DNA from: Bog-105 sp965277855
GTDB lineage: Bacteria; Acidobacteriota; Terriglobia; Bryobacterales; Bryobacteraceae
Length of the DNA stretch: 64,000 bases
NCBI GenBank assembly: GCA_965277855.1
Contig: OZ255847.1
Span: forward strand, 1,612,001 to 1,676,000
Direction of reading: 5' to 3'
This document shows, one piece after another, positions 24,991 through 35,045 of this stretch. Under the pieces are notes generated by a model, which made no database searches, was not told where the DNA came from, and saw only the letters and a program-made list of their open reading frames with translations. The position numbers were made by a program, and so were the translations under genes. Each line of letters opens with the position of its first letter. The stretch's first letter is position 1.

Positions 24991-26235
24991 TTACCTCTCA
25001 CGCGCGTTCTTATCGCAGGCTTTCGCGACCGCTGCAAAAAAGGCGGTGTCGTCGATAACCGTGACGCCGGTTGGTTTCGGGCGCGCGTTGAGCACTACAA
25101 TGACGAGTTTTTGTTCAGGGTTGATGTAGAGGTGTTGGCCAAAGATGCCCATCGCTTGAAATGCACTCCGATGGACGGGATCATTTGGCGGCAGCGGCCA
25201 CCACAGATAGCCGTAATTCACAGGCTTGCCGGCGATCACTTTCGGGCTGCCCGCTTGTTGAAACCAGTTCTCGGGCACGATGCGTTGGCCATTGATGACG
25301 CCGTCCTGCTGGACAAAGAGACCGAAACGTCCGTAATCGCGCAAGGTGGCCGCGAGACCGGTGCCCGCGAGCCCCATGCCGTTCGACGACTCGATCCACC
25401 AGGTTGCGTCCTGCTCCATCCCGACGCGGGACCAGATCTTTTGCGAGAGGTAGCCGGCTAGGGAGCGGTGCGTTGCGCCTTCGAGCAGTGCGCCAACTAC
25501 ATAAGTCTCGCCAGTACTGTAATTCCACACGGAACCCGGCGTCGCCGCTCGATTGAGCGCACTCATGTACCGCATCGTCGTTCCCGGCTGGAGCAGAAGC
25601 TGCAGATCGAGAATCTTCCGGGCGTCGGAATGCGGGTCGGTGTAGGTCTCGTCCCACTTCACGCCGGATGCCATTTGCAGGATGTTGCGAATAGTTACGC
25701 CGTCGTAGGCGCCTCCTTTGAAGGCTGGGACGTAGTTGGTGAGCGGATCATCCAGGCTCGCGATCAGGCCGTCTTTCAGGGCCGCTCCCACCAAAGTGGA
25801 CGCAATGGATTTAGCCATGGAGAAAGAGGCCCAACGGGTCGCGGGACCCGCGCCCAGTTCGTAGTCTTCCAAGGCGATTTTGCCGTTCTTTAGAACGAGC
25901 AATCCGGCAACGCGATTCAGGGCCAGGTAGTCGAAGAGATCATACTGTTTGCCGTTCGCTTCGAAGTGGAGGTTTTGTAGGGGTGCGCTTGAGCGGGGCA
26001 ATGGCCGCACAGGACCGCCGCGACGGACGATACGTACCGGGAATAGAGAATCGCTGTGCTCGAAAGTGGCAACTTCGACGCCGGGTCGCATTGCGCCGTC
26101 GCACATTTGCCGAAGATCGGCTGGGGTTTGCGCAGCGACAATGCCGGCGATAGGAATAGTAAAGAGCGCTAGAAGGAGTTTGGAGGGGCGCACTCTCTCT
26201 TTTTTACACGCAGAGACGGGACAGTTGACGAGCAT
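24991..26235 (-). CDS. Secreted beta-lactamase-like serine hydrolase (class C/NylB type)
   Basis: The 414-residue protein has a membrane/signal segment (about residues 18-36) and a penicillin-binding-like domain. The catalytic SxxK is SMAK in ASFSMAKSIAS. The second motif is Y-S-T in NYSTGETYVVG rather than Y-x-N, a feature shared with 6-aminohexanoate-dimer hydrolase-like esterases. The third motif region is FGQHLYINPEQ. This points to an esterase or amidase rather than an antibiotic-degrading beta-lactamase. Start choice is uncertain; the first 17 residues may not be translated. Confidence 0.85.
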   Translation of the reverse strand: MLVNCPVSACKKERVRPSKLLLALFTIPIAGIVAAQTPADLRQMCDGAMRPGVEVATFEHSDSLFPVRIVRRGGPVRPLPRSSAPLQNLHFEANGKQYDLFDYLALNRVAGLLVLKNGKIALEDYELGAGPATRWASFSMAKSIASTLVGAALKDGLIASLDDPLTNYVPAFKGGAYDGVTIRNILQMASGVKWDETYTDPHSDARKILDLQLLLQPGTTMRYMSALNRAATPGSVWNYSTGETYVVGALLEGATHRSLAGYLSQKIWSRVGMEQDATWWIESSNGMGLAGTGLAATLRDYGRFGLFVQQDGVINGQRIVPENWFQQAGSPKVIAGKPVNYGYLWWPLPPNDPVHRSAFQAMGIFGQHLYINPEQKLVIVVLNARPKPTGVTVIDDTAFFAAVAKACDKNARER

Positions 26236-26268
26236 CGGAGAAAGCTGTCATACTTCCATCGATAGACG

Positions 26269-26455
26269 ATGGGTGCGCGATCGAGTTCTTGCGAGCTGCC
26301 GCCGGGCACGCTTGATCTGCTCGTTTTGCGGAGCCTGGTGGCGGGCCCGATGCATGTTTATGGGATCGCGCTGCGTCTGAAACAAGCTAGCGGTCGAACG
26401 CGAAAACTTTTCTCAGATGATCGGAGCGATACAGAAAGTTCTTGCGATGGAGTAG
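26269..26455 (+). pseudogene. PadR-family regulator remnant with internal deletion
   Basis: From ATG 26269 the reading LPPGTLDLLVLRSLVAGPMHVYGIALRLKQAS matches the N-terminal helices of PadR regulators. After that the frame is lost. Another frame then gives ERENFSQMIGAIQKVLAME and a stop at 26453-26455, which is the usual C-terminal helix of PadR proteins paired with acidobacterial permeases. The winged-helix recognition part and wing are missing, so about half the gene is gone. It ends 6 bp before the permease it would have controlled. Confidence 0.78.
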
Positions 26456-26461
26456 GCAGCT

Positions 26462-29068
26462 ATGTATTTTCGTTTTGTCCGTAGTTTTCGAAAACTCGCG
26501 AGATACTTGCGTCGCGCGCAGTTCGAGCGGGAACTGGCCGAAGAGATGGAGACGCATCGCTCCTTGCTCGGAGATGGTGTGCGAATGGGAAACGTGACGC
26601 TGGCAAAAGAGGAGAGCAGGGAGATGTGGGGCTGCCAGGGCATCGACAGAATTTCGCAGGATTTGCGTTATGCCTGGCGGGGCTTTCTGCGGAGTCCTGC
26701 TTTTACGGTGACAGCAGTGATTTCGCTGGCACTCGGGATCGGCGCCAACAGCGCTATTTTTACGGCGGTCTCGGCGATCTTCTTGAAGCCTCTGGCGGTG
26801 CATGATCCGGCCGCGCTTGTCACATTTTCCGCGACCGATGCGCGGGGCCGAATCACGAGTTCATTTCCGGCAAGCTTCGGCCGGCTGCTCCGATCGTCGA
26901 ATGTTTTTGCCGATGTGATCGGCGTGTCGAGCGATGGATTGAGTTTCGAGGCCGGGGATCGCGCCGAACGGATCATGGGCGAGGTGGTGACCCCGAATTT
27001 CTTTCCAGCGCTGGGTGTTTCGACGGTTCTCGGAGAGGGATTCAGCCGCGACGTACGCGATGGGAAGTGGGCGGCCGAGGCGGTGTTGTCCTACGGCTTC
27101 TGGAAGAGCCGCTTTGGCGGCGATCCGAGCATCATTGGACGGGTGATCCGGCTGAATACGTATCCGTTTGTCGTAGTTGGCGTGTCGGCTGCCAATTTCC
27201 ATGACTTGCACCAGGGAGAAGATCCCGAGTTGCGCATTGCGCTGCTTCCGCCGGGACGCAAGTTGGAACAACTGAATATTCTGGACCCGGAGCAGGATTT
27301 AGATTTTATGGCGCGGCTGAGGCCAGGCGTGAGTCGTGCTCAAGCGCAGGCGGCGGCAAGCGCGCAGCTACACGAGTGGATGCGTTCGAATTCGCGGGGA
27401 CGGCGTGTGGAGTACCGGCAGTTGCGACTCTTTCCGGGTGATCGGGGCTGGCCGGAGTTGGCGGGTGAGTTCAGGACGCCGCTCACAGTTTTGTTCCTGC
27501 TGGTATTTCTGGTCCTGCTAATTGCCTGCGCGAATGTGGCGAACATGTCGCTGGCGCGAGCGGGCGCGCGGCGGAGGGAGATCGCTGTACGTAGCTCATT
27601 GGGAGCGGGGCGTGGGCGACTGATCCAGCAGACCATCACGGAGAGTCTGCTGCTTGCAAGCTTCGCCGGCTTGGCGGGATGGCAGGTGTCTCGGCTGGTC
27701 TCTCAATTCCTGCTTCATTTTTTACCGCAGGGCCACATGCGCTTAGTGCTCGATCTCAACCCCGGCGCGGATGCGCTGGTATTCACTGTGGTGATTTCAA
27801 TGGCGGCGGCTTTGTTCTTCGGCGCGATTGTGGCGTACCAGAGTACGCGGGGAAATTTGGTAACGGGTCTCAAGTCCGATGCGGGCGGGTCGCTGGGGGA
27901 AGCGGAGCCGTACATGCTCAAAAAATTTCTGGTGGCCGGGCAGATTGCCTTTTCGTTAGCGCTGCTGATCGTGGCGGGATTGTTTATCCGCACGGTGTTC
28001 AATTTGCGGCCCCACAGAGACTTTGCCGATCCGGGGCGGGTGCTGGTTTTCACGATGAAGCCGCAAGAAGAAATTTACTCGCCTGAGCGGATCCGTTCTC
28101 TTACGGCGGAACTGATCAGGCGCGTGTCGGCGCTGCCTGGAATTGAAGCGGTGTCGCTGGCGGAGAACGGTCCGTTTGCGAGCCGGCAGGACACGGCTGC
28201 GCTGCAGTTGCCAGGTGGCGACGTGGTAGAAGCTTCCGATGATTCCGTGTGGCCGGGCTTCTTTCATACGCTTCGGCTGCCGCTGCTGGCAGGCCGCGAC
28301 TTCACGTCTGCCGATAAACCCGGATCGCCAAAAGTGATGGTGATCAATCAAAGCCTGAACACAGCATTATTTGGACGGCAGAATGCGTTGGGCCGGATGG
28401 TCGAGATGCCTTCGCCGCATGGCTCGCAATTCTTTCAGGTGATCGGAGTGGTGGGCGACTCTCACTATTACGATCCGCGGAGGGAAGGGCCAGCTGCGTT
28501 CTTTGCGTTTCAGAACGACCCGCCTTACATGCCCACTCTGCACGTGCGCGTAGCAAGCGCGAATGCGGCGGCGTACATACCTGCGATACGGCGCGAGTTC
28601 GACACTCTGGATAAAGGCTTTCCTGTTTTCAATGTAAGAACTATGGAAGATCGAATCGAAGACGCGCTATCGCGCGAGCGCATGATTGGGGATTTGTCGG
28701 CGATTTTTGGAGTGCTGGCGCTGGGTTTGGCGGGAGTGGGACTGTATGGCGTGTTTACTTACTGGGTGACACAACGCACGCGCGAGATCGGCTTGCGGAT
28801 GGCGCTTGGTTCGCAGATGGGAGGCGTACTTTGGATGGTGATTCGCGAGGCATTGTGGCTTGTGGCGATCGGTGTGGGCAGCGGGTCGGTTGTGGCGGTA
28901 GGCGGGGCTCGTCTGATTTCCAGTCAACTTTACGGCGTTGCACCGGGCGATCCAGCGACTTTGCTGGCGGCGGCGGGTGCGATGTTAATTATCGCGTCAC
29001 TGGCGGTGGCGTTTCCGGCCTGGCGAGCTTCGCGCATCGATCCTGTGATTGCCCTGCGGCAGGAGTGA
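26462..29068 (+). CDS. Large orphan ABC permease of the acidobacterial ADOP type (MacB/FtsX)
   Basis: The 868-residue protein shows the ADOP layout. A short N-terminal soluble prefix (ERELAEEMETHRSLL) is followed by helix 1 and a MacB periplasmic domain, three FtsX helices (LTVLFLLVFLVLLIACANVANMSL), a second helix plus periplasmic domain, and a final three-helix FtsX module ending FPAWRASRIDPVIALRQE. The repeated coupling motif appears as RRREIAVRSSLGAGRGRLIQQ and TREIGLRMALGSQMGGVLW. No ATPase gene is adjacent. ADOP genes usually follow a padR gene; the one here is broken, so regulation has probably changed. Substrate unknown. Confidence 0.92.
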   Translation: MYFRFVRSFRKLARYLRRAQFERELAEEMETHRSLLGDGVRMGNVTLAKEESREMWGCQGIDRISQDLRYAWRGFLRSPAFTVTAVISLALGIGANSAIFTAVSAIFLKPLAVHDPAALVTFSATDARGRITSSFPASFGRLLRSSNVFADVIGVSSDGLSFEAGDRAERIMGEVVTPNFFPALGVSTVLGEGFSRDVRDGKWAAEAVLSYGFWKSRFGGDPSIIGRVIRLNTYPFVVVGVSAANFHDLHQGEDPELRIALLPPGRKLEQLNILDPEQDLDFMARLRPGVSRAQAQAAASAQLHEWMRSNSRGRRVEYRQLRLFPGDRGWPELAGEFRTPLTVLFLLVFLVLLIACANVANMSLARAGARRREIAVRSSLGAGRGRLIQQTITESLLLASFAGLAGWQVSRLVSQFLLHFLPQGHMRLVLDLNPGADALVFTVVISMAAALFFGAIVAYQSTRGNLVTGLKSDAGGSLGEAEPYMLKKFLVAGQIAFSLALLIVAGLFIRTVFNLRPHRDFADPGRVLVFTMKPQEEIYSPERIRSLTAELIRRVSALPGIEAVSLAENGPFASRQDTAALQLPGGDVVEASDDSVWPGFFHTLRLPLLAGRDFTSADKPGSPKVMVINQSLNTALFGRQNALGRMVEMPSPHGSQFFQVIGVVGDSHYYDPRREGPAAFFAFQNDPPYMPTLHVRVASANAAAYIPAIRREFDTLDKGFPVFNVRTMEDRIEDALSRERMIGDLSAIFGVLALGLAGVGLYGVFTYWVTQRTREIGLRMALGSQMGGVLWMVIREALWLVAIGVGSGSVVAVGGARLISSQLYGVAPGDPATLLAAAGAMLIIASLAVAFPAWRASRIDPVIALRQE

Positions 29069-29108
29069 AGATCAAAGTTCGTAGTGTGGCGCACCGAATT
29101 GCGGGGGC

Positions 29109-30146
<1,038 letters not shown>

Positions 30147-30167
30147 GGGCGAACGCGCCAGTCATAG

Positions 30168-30181
30168 TAAATGATCATTTA
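30168..30181. promoter_or_regulatory. Perfect palindrome upstream of tdh, candidate operator
   Basis: TAAATGATCATTTA is a perfect 14 bp inverted repeat. Read towards tdh it overlaps a possible -10 element (TACTAT) on the minus strand, the position where a dimeric repressor would act. It is in the 144 bp divergent region between tdh and the sugar-dehydrogenase gene. Confidence 0.45.
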
Positions 30182-30213
30182 TTTTTATGGTACGGAGTCG
30201 GCGAAAAATTCCG

Positions 30214-30242
30214 GATGGCAGGCTAAAGCCTACCCTACGAGT
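30214..30242 (+). repeat. Short dispersed repeat, full copy
   Basis: A 29 bp unit beginning GATGGCAGGCTAAAGCC and continuing TACCCTACGAGT. It matches 33720-33748 at 27 of 29 positions, and its first 17 bases match 10710-10726 on the opposite strand. AGGCT..AGCCT inside it is a small inverted repeat. All three copies are intergenic. Confidence 0.65.
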
Positions 30243-30264
30243 GTGCCCGGGTGTCACCGTTTCC

Positions 30265-30270
30265 TATAAT
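30265..30270 (+). promoter_or_regulatory. Candidate -10 element for the sugar dehydrogenase/GH15 pair
   Basis: A consensus TATAAT lies 20 bp upstream of the ATG at 30291. No good -35 hexamer is found at the usual spacing. The predicted leader would be about 13 bases. Confidence 0.4.
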
Positions 30271-30290
30271 TGCAGCGTCTATCTAAAACT

Positions 30291-31340
30291 ATGAAAGCTA
30301 TCACGATCGTCCCTGGCAAAGCGAATTCGGCGTCGGTGCGGGAGGTGGCGGAACCGCCCACGAGCGACGGATCGATTTTAGTGCGGGCGCTGGAGTTGGG
30401 GATTTGCGGTACCGACTATGAACTGATCTCGGCAGAGTATGGATTTTCGGCGCCGGGTTATGACTATTTGATTTTGGGACATGAATCGCTGGGACTGGTG
30501 GAGGAAGCGCCGGCCGGCAGTGGTTTTGCAAAAGGCGATCTGGTGGTGGGGATTGTGCGGCGGCCGGATCCGGTGCCGTGCGTGGCCTGCGCGGCGGGCG
30601 AATTCGACATGTGCCGCAACGGGCAATACACAGAGCGCGGGATTAAAGAGCGCAACGGCTTCGGATCGGAGCGATGGCGAATTGAGCCGGATTTTGCGGT
30701 GAAGCTGGATGCGAGTCTACGGGATGTGGGCGTGCTGATGGAGCCGGCGACGATTCTGGCGAAAGCCTGGGATCACATCACGCGGATTGGCGAGCGCGCT
30801 AAGTGGAAGCCGAAGACGCTGCTGGTAACAGGAGCGGGCACGATCGGGTTAATGGCGGCGATGATGGGTAAACAGCGCGGCATGGAAGTACATGTGCTCG
30901 ACCGGGTGGAACAAGGTCTTAAGCCGGACCTGGTGCGCGATTTAGGCGGGACGTATCATACGGGACCGGTCAACGAGGTCGGGTTTGCGCCGGACGTGAT
31001 GATTGAGTGCACGGGCGTAGCAGCTCTGGTCGCAGCGGCGATGGCGCACATGGGCAATGATGGCATTCTGTGTTTGACGGGGGTTTCGTCGAGTCACCAG
31101 GATCAAACAATTGATCTCGGGACAATCAACCGGAACATGGTGCTCGAGAATGCGGTGATCTTCGGCACGGTGAACGCCAACAAGCGGCACTATGAGCTGG
31201 CCGAGCAGGCGCTTTTGCAGGCAGACCGCAAGTGGCTGTCGAGACTGATTTCGCGACGGGTGCATATTGGGAAGTTTGCCGATGCCTTGGAGCGGCAGCA
31301 GGACGACATCAAAGTCGTGATTGATTTTGAAGCCAAGTAG
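30291..31340 (+). CDS. Zinc-dependent glucose dehydrogenase-like medium-chain dehydrogenase
   Basis: The protein of about 349 residues has GICGTDYELI and GHESLG for the catalytic zinc, a lobe-loop region PDPVPCVACAAGEFDMC, MEPATILAKAW, and the nucleotide-binding GAGTIGLMAAMMG. The pattern CVAC...EFDMC and the C-terminal NRNMVLENAVIFGTVNAN are typical of glucose 1-dehydrogenases of the archaeal (Gdh/GlcDH) type. It would oxidise glucose or another aldose to the lactone. I chose ATG 30291 over an upstream TTG at 30270. It directly abuts the GH15 gene, suggesting that hydrolysed glucose is oxidised. Confidence 0.88.
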   Translation: MKAITIVPGKANSASVREVAEPPTSDGSILVRALELGICGTDYELISAEYGFSAPGYDYLILGHESLGLVEEAPAGSGFAKGDLVVGIVRRPDPVPCVACAAGEFDMCRNGQYTERGIKERNGFGSERWRIEPDFAVKLDASLRDVGVLMEPATILAKAWDHITRIGERAKWKPKTLLVTGAGTIGLMAAMMGKQRGMEVHVLDRVEQGLKPDLVRDLGGTYHTGPVNEVGFAPDVMIECTGVAALVAAAMAHMGNDGILCLTGVSSSHQDQTIDLGTINRNMVLENAVIFGTVNANKRHYELAEQALLQADRKWLSRLISRRVHIGKFADALERQQDDIKVVIDFEAK

Positions 31341-33128
31341 ATGGCACAGCGGATCGAAGATTACGCGCTGATCGGCAATAATACGACGGCGGCGCTGGTA
31401 GGACGCAACGGATCGATCGACTGGCTAAGCTTTCCGCGATTCGACTCGGAGGCTTGTTTTGCGGCACTGCTGGGTTCGCGTTATAACGGGCGCTGGATTA
31501 TAGCGCCGACTGCGGACGAGACGCAGGTGAAGCGACGATACCGAGACGGCACGCTGGTGCTGGAGACAGAGTTCACGACGCCCGAAGGGACGGTGGTGGT
31601 GATCGACTGCATGGACCGGCGCGGGCATAACCAAGACGTGATTCGGCTGGTGCGGGGCGTGCGCGGGAGCGTGGCCATGTACATGGAACTCGTGCTGCGG
31701 TTCGATTACGGGCAAGTGGTGCCATGGGTGCGGCGGCTGAAAGATGGACGGGTGCAAGCGATTGCGGGACCGGACCGGGTGACGCTGGCAACCACCGCGC
31801 CACTTTGCGGCGAAGACCTGATGACCCTCTCCGACTTTCGCGTGGAAGCGGGACAAGAGGTGCCGTTCACATTGACGTGGTCTAACTCGTTTACACATGA
31901 ACCTCCGCAGGTGGACGCGGGGACTGTGATCGAGAACGTGACGGAAGGGTGGAAGCAGTGGTCGGGTAAACAGAGCGAGGATGGTCCTTACGTAGAGCCG
32001 CTACTTCGCTCGCTGATTACGCTGAAGGCGTTAACGCACCACGCGACGGGCGGCATTGTAGCGGCCCCGACGACTTCCCTGCCCGAAGAGATAGGCGGCG
32101 AGAGGAACTGGGATTACCGATATTGCTGGTTGCGCGACTCGACGTTCACGCTGCTGACGTTGCTCGGATCGGGCTTTACGGATGAGGCGAAGGAATGGCG
32201 GGACTGGCTGATGCGGGCGGTGGCTGGAGATCCGAAGCATTTGCAGATTATGTACGGATTGAGCGGGGAGCGCCGGCTCACGGAGTTTGATTTGCCAGAG
32301 CTGCCCGGCTATGAAGCGTCTTCGCCGGTGCGTATCGGCAATGCGGCGTCGGAGCAACTGCAACTGGATGTGTATGGCGAGGTGATGTCGTCGCTGTACA
32401 TCTCGCGCAAGGTGGGGTTGCCGTTGTCGCATGAGAACTGGGGTTTACAAAAGGCGTTGATGGCTCACCTGGAAAGGATCTGGTCGGGCCCGGACGACGG
32501 CATCTGGGAGATACGCGGACCTCGGAGACATTTCGTGTTTTCGAAGGTAATGGCGTGGGTAGCGTTCGACCGGGCTATAAAAACCGTGGAGGAGTTTGGT
32601 GAAAAAGGTCCGGTGGACCGGTGGCGCAAAGTGCGCGCGGAGATCAAAGCAGAGATTCTGCTGCTCGGCTACAGCCAATCCCGGCAGGCTTTCGTGCAGT
32701 ATTACGGAAGCACGGAAATGGATGCGAGCTTGCTCCTTATGCCAATTAGCGGTTTTCTGCCGGCGGACGACGAGCGCATCAAAGGTACGGTGGCTGCAAT
32801 CGAGAAAGATCTGATGCAGGACGGCTTGGTCGCGCGCTACAACACGCACAGCAAGGTGGACGGACTGAGCGGGACTGAGGGCGCGTTTCTGGCATGCAGT
32901 TTCTGGATGGTGGACAATTACGTACTGCAAGGGAGGCTAGACGAGGCGAAGGCGCTGTTCGAGAAATTGCTCGCGTTGCGGAACGATGTCGGATTGTTAT
33001 CAGAAGAATATGACGTGAAAGAGCAACGGCAACTCGGAAATTTTCCGCAAGCATTTTCGCATTTGTCGCTGGTGCATGCGGCACAATCGCTCTCAGACGC
33101 GCTGGCGGGGCGACCGCCGCGCCATTGA
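31341..33128 (+). CDS. GH15 glucoamylase/trehalase-like glycoside hydrolase
   Basis: The 595-residue protein has an N-terminal beta-sandwich (about residues 1-200, starting RIEDYALIGNNTTAALVGRNGSIDWLSFPRFDS) and an (alpha/alpha)6 barrel. Catalytic-acid region GIWEIRG and catalytic-base region GTEGAFLACSFW are present, as is the WDYRYCWLRDSTFTL substrate motif. No signal peptide is seen, so it is cytoplasmic. Members release glucose from alpha-glucans or split trehalose. It starts at the base after the dehydrogenase stop, so the two are coupled. Confidence 0.92.
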   Translation: MAQRIEDYALIGNNTTAALVGRNGSIDWLSFPRFDSEACFAALLGSRYNGRWIIAPTADETQVKRRYRDGTLVLETEFTTPEGTVVVIDCMDRRGHNQDVIRLVRGVRGSVAMYMELVLRFDYGQVVPWVRRLKDGRVQAIAGPDRVTLATTAPLCGEDLMTLSDFRVEAGQEVPFTLTWSNSFTHEPPQVDAGTVIENVTEGWKQWSGKQSEDGPYVEPLLRSLITLKALTHHATGGIVAAPTTSLPEEIGGERNWDYRYCWLRDSTFTLLTLLGSGFTDEAKEWRDWLMRAVAGDPKHLQIMYGLSGERRLTEFDLPELPGYEASSPVRIGNAASEQLQLDVYGEVMSSLYISRKVGLPLSHENWGLQKALMAHLERIWSGPDDGIWEIRGPRRHFVFSKVMAWVAFDRAIKTVEEFGEKGPVDRWRKVRAEIKAEILLLGYSQSRQAFVQYYGSTEMDASLLLMPISGFLPADDERIKGTVAAIEKDLMQDGLVARYNTHSKVDGLSGTEGAFLACSFWMVDNYVLQGRLDEAKALFEKLLALRNDVGLLSEEYDVKEQRQLGNFPQAFSHLSLVHAAQSLSDALAGRPPRH

Positions 33129-33134
33129 TATTAA

Positions 33135-33692
33135 TTAAGCGCGCTCGAGATAGCTACCGTCCGAGGTACTGACTCGTATCTTCTCGCCTTCGTTGATGAA
33201 AGGTGGAACCTGCACGACCAGGCCGGTCTCGAATTTAGCGGGTTTGGTGACGTTAGAAACGGTTGCGCCCTTCAGTCCGGGCTCGGTCTCGAGTACGGTC
33301 ATTTCCACGCTGGGCGGGAGTTCCACGCTGATGGGCCGGCCTTCGTAGAACTCGATATTCACTTTCAGATTTGGGATCAGGTAGAGCACTCCATCGCCCA
33401 GGGTGTCTTTGGTGAGATGCATCTGCTCGAAGGTTTCGGTATTCATGAAGTGAAACGATTCGCCGTCGTCGTAGAGGTATTCCATCTCCTGCTCATCGAG
33501 CGAGACTCGCTCTACTTTGTCTTCCGAAGAGAAGCGGTGTTCGATCATAGAACCGGAGCGCAGATTGCGCATTTTTGCTTGCACGAAGCCGCGCAGGTTG
33601 CCAGGCGTCCGATGAACCATGCTGAATACCGAATGCAGTTCGTTGTTGAACTTGACGACCATCCCGGGACGCAATTGAGTGGATGCAATCAT
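33135..33692 (-). CDS. efp: Elongation factor P with Asn at the modification site
   Basis: The 185-residue protein (from ATG 33692, MIASTQLRPGMVV) has the KOW-like domain I, an OB-fold domain II and domain III ending STSDGSYLERA. EF-P relieves ribosome stalling at polyproline. The tip loop of domain I reads HRTPGNLRGFVQAK. Aligned on the conserved KM/KL after the loop, Asn32 falls where E. coli has Lys34 and Pseudomonas Arg32. So this version should not be lysylated or rhamnosylated. A TTG at 33716 would add eight residues but lacks support. Confidence 0.93.
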   Translation of the reverse strand: MIASTQLRPGMVVKFNNELHSVFSMVHRTPGNLRGFVQAKMRNLRSGSMIEHRFSSEDKVERVSLDEQEMEYLYDDGESFHFMNTETFEQMHLTKDTLGDGVLYLIPNLKVNIEFYEGRPISVELPPSVEMTVLETEPGLKGATVSNVTKPAKFETGLVVQVPPFINEGEKIRVSTSDGSYLERA

Positions 33693-33719
33693 GAAAATTA
33701 AAGTCCAGTCTAACAAGGA

Positions 33720-33748
33720 GATGACAGGCTGAAGCCTACCCTACGAGT
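33720..33748 (+). repeat. Short dispersed repeat, full copy
   Basis: A 29 bp unit (GATGACAGGCTGAAGCC then TACCCTACGAGT) differing at two positions from the copy at 30214-30242. It lies between efp and the secreted hypothetical gene, upstream of the efp start. Confidence 0.65.
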
Positions 33749-33750
33749 TG

Positions 33751-34950
33751 TTAATGCTTGTTTTGTGAGGTCACACACACTTTGCCGGCGGTGTCGTTAG
33801 GCACTGGCCACATACCTCCGGGGTCGGCTTGTTCGGTGGTCCGCTGTTTGTTGCGCTCGAAAGTGACGGGCGCTTTGGGCTTTAAACTCGAGACGATTAC
33901 GGATTGATTATTGATGCGCGCCGAAACGTTAAGGCACGGGCTCGCGATGGCAAGCAACTTTAGTGTGCCGAACTGGCGAGCCTGCACGGGCGAAGTTTCG
34001 CAATTGATTTGCTGAGTTCCAACGGGTGAGATAGCCATCCAGCAGGACTTCGCGTCCCAGTTGTCGCGCGCGAACAAAATGCCCGCCGGATCGTAGGTCC
34101 ATGGGTCCATATTCTGGTAAGCGATGCCGGGCAAATACGGGTCGGCCCAAAGAAATTCGTAGGCTACGCCGGGTCCGTCGCGCAGCGTTTGACTATCCTC
34201 CATGGCCCAGCCCTGTAAAAATTGTGAGTTCTCCAAGTTGGGATCGATTGAGACCAGCGCCAGGGCCGCAATGTGAGCCATCCAGTCGGGATGTTCGACC
34301 TGATCGGGTTTTAAACTGAGCAGGAATTCCTTGGGAAGGTGCGAGAAAAATTGGGGTTCGTCGTTGCGGAGGTCGTTGCGGGTGCTGCTACGGGCGGCCA
34401 GTAGAAATTCGCACATTTCGTAGAGGGTCTTCGGGGCTAAGAGCCTGGTGTTGTGAACGTCCTGGCGAAAGGCCGGCCAGCCTGCGCGAATGGATGGCTG
34501 GGGATCCTGATCAGTTGCAATCGCGCGAAAAACGTTGTTCCTGACGCCAGCGGTACGATTCGCGGCGGCAGGTATCTGGCAGGAGGGTTGTGCTAACAAT
34601 TTTCGCTGATCCGGCGGAATGGCTTCGCCCATCCAATCGAGGACCAGCGCTGCCTGACGGCGTTGACACTTGTGCGCCAAAGCCCAAGCGATCGCTTCCT
34701 TGCCGCGTTGCTCATCGTGCGCCACGACAGAGTAGAGGGCCAATTCAAAGCCGCGTTCGGGAGAATCGGACACGGTCTGCACGCGCAGCTCGAAATTCTG
34801 CCAGCGCACGGTCTGGCGTTCGCGGTCGCGCTGCAGGCGGCGCAAGAGTTTCGGAGTCAACAGCAGGCTGGGAATGTGGGGCGTTTCCTGCGCTTGCGCT
34901 GCTACGGAAGCAACCAGGCAGGCGAGGGAAAGGCGGACAAGTAGTTTCAC
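33751..34950 (-). CDS. Secreted hypothetical protein
   Basis: The 399-residue product has a clear signal peptide (MKLLVRLSLACLVASVAAQA). The mature protein opens with IPSLLLTPKLLRRLQRDRERQTVRWQNFE, a helical pattern reminiscent of the alpha-toroid start of some polysaccharide lyases. It contains several tryptophan-rich stretches (GWAMED, YEFLWADPYLPG, MDPWTYDPAGILFARDNW). The end is beta-rich. I do not recognise a confirmed family and assign no activity. It lies upstream of efp on the same strand, separated by a short repeat. Confidence 0.65.
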   Translation of the reverse strand: MKLLVRLSLACLVASVAAQAQETPHIPSLLLTPKLLRRLQRDRERQTVRWQNFELRVQTVSDSPERGFELALYSVVAHDEQRGKEAIAWALAHKCQRRQAALVLDWMGEAIPPDQRKLLAQPSCQIPAAANRTAGVRNNVFRAIATDQDPQPSIRAGWPAFRQDVHNTRLLAPKTLYEMCEFLLAARSSTRNDLRNDEPQFFSHLPKEFLLSLKPDQVEHPDWMAHIAALALVSIDPNLENSQFLQGWAMEDSQTLRDGPGVAYEFLWADPYLPGIAYQNMDPWTYDPAGILFARDNWDAKSCWMAISPVGTQQINCETSPVQARQFGTLKLLAIASPCLNVSARINNQSVIVSSLKPKAPVTFERNKQRTTEQADPGGMWPVPNDTAGKVCVTSQNKH

Positions 34951-35045
34951 TAGACGCTCGTATTCACTTGTACCTCATGCCTCTGCTACGCTGTTAGTTT
35001 CACCGGCGGCCCGCCGCTCCGGCTGCGGCGAGAAGTCAACGACCC

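Noticed and set aside
33693..33716. Upstream TTG start for efp
   Set aside because: The eight added residues are not found in the EF-P family and no ribosome binding site supports it.
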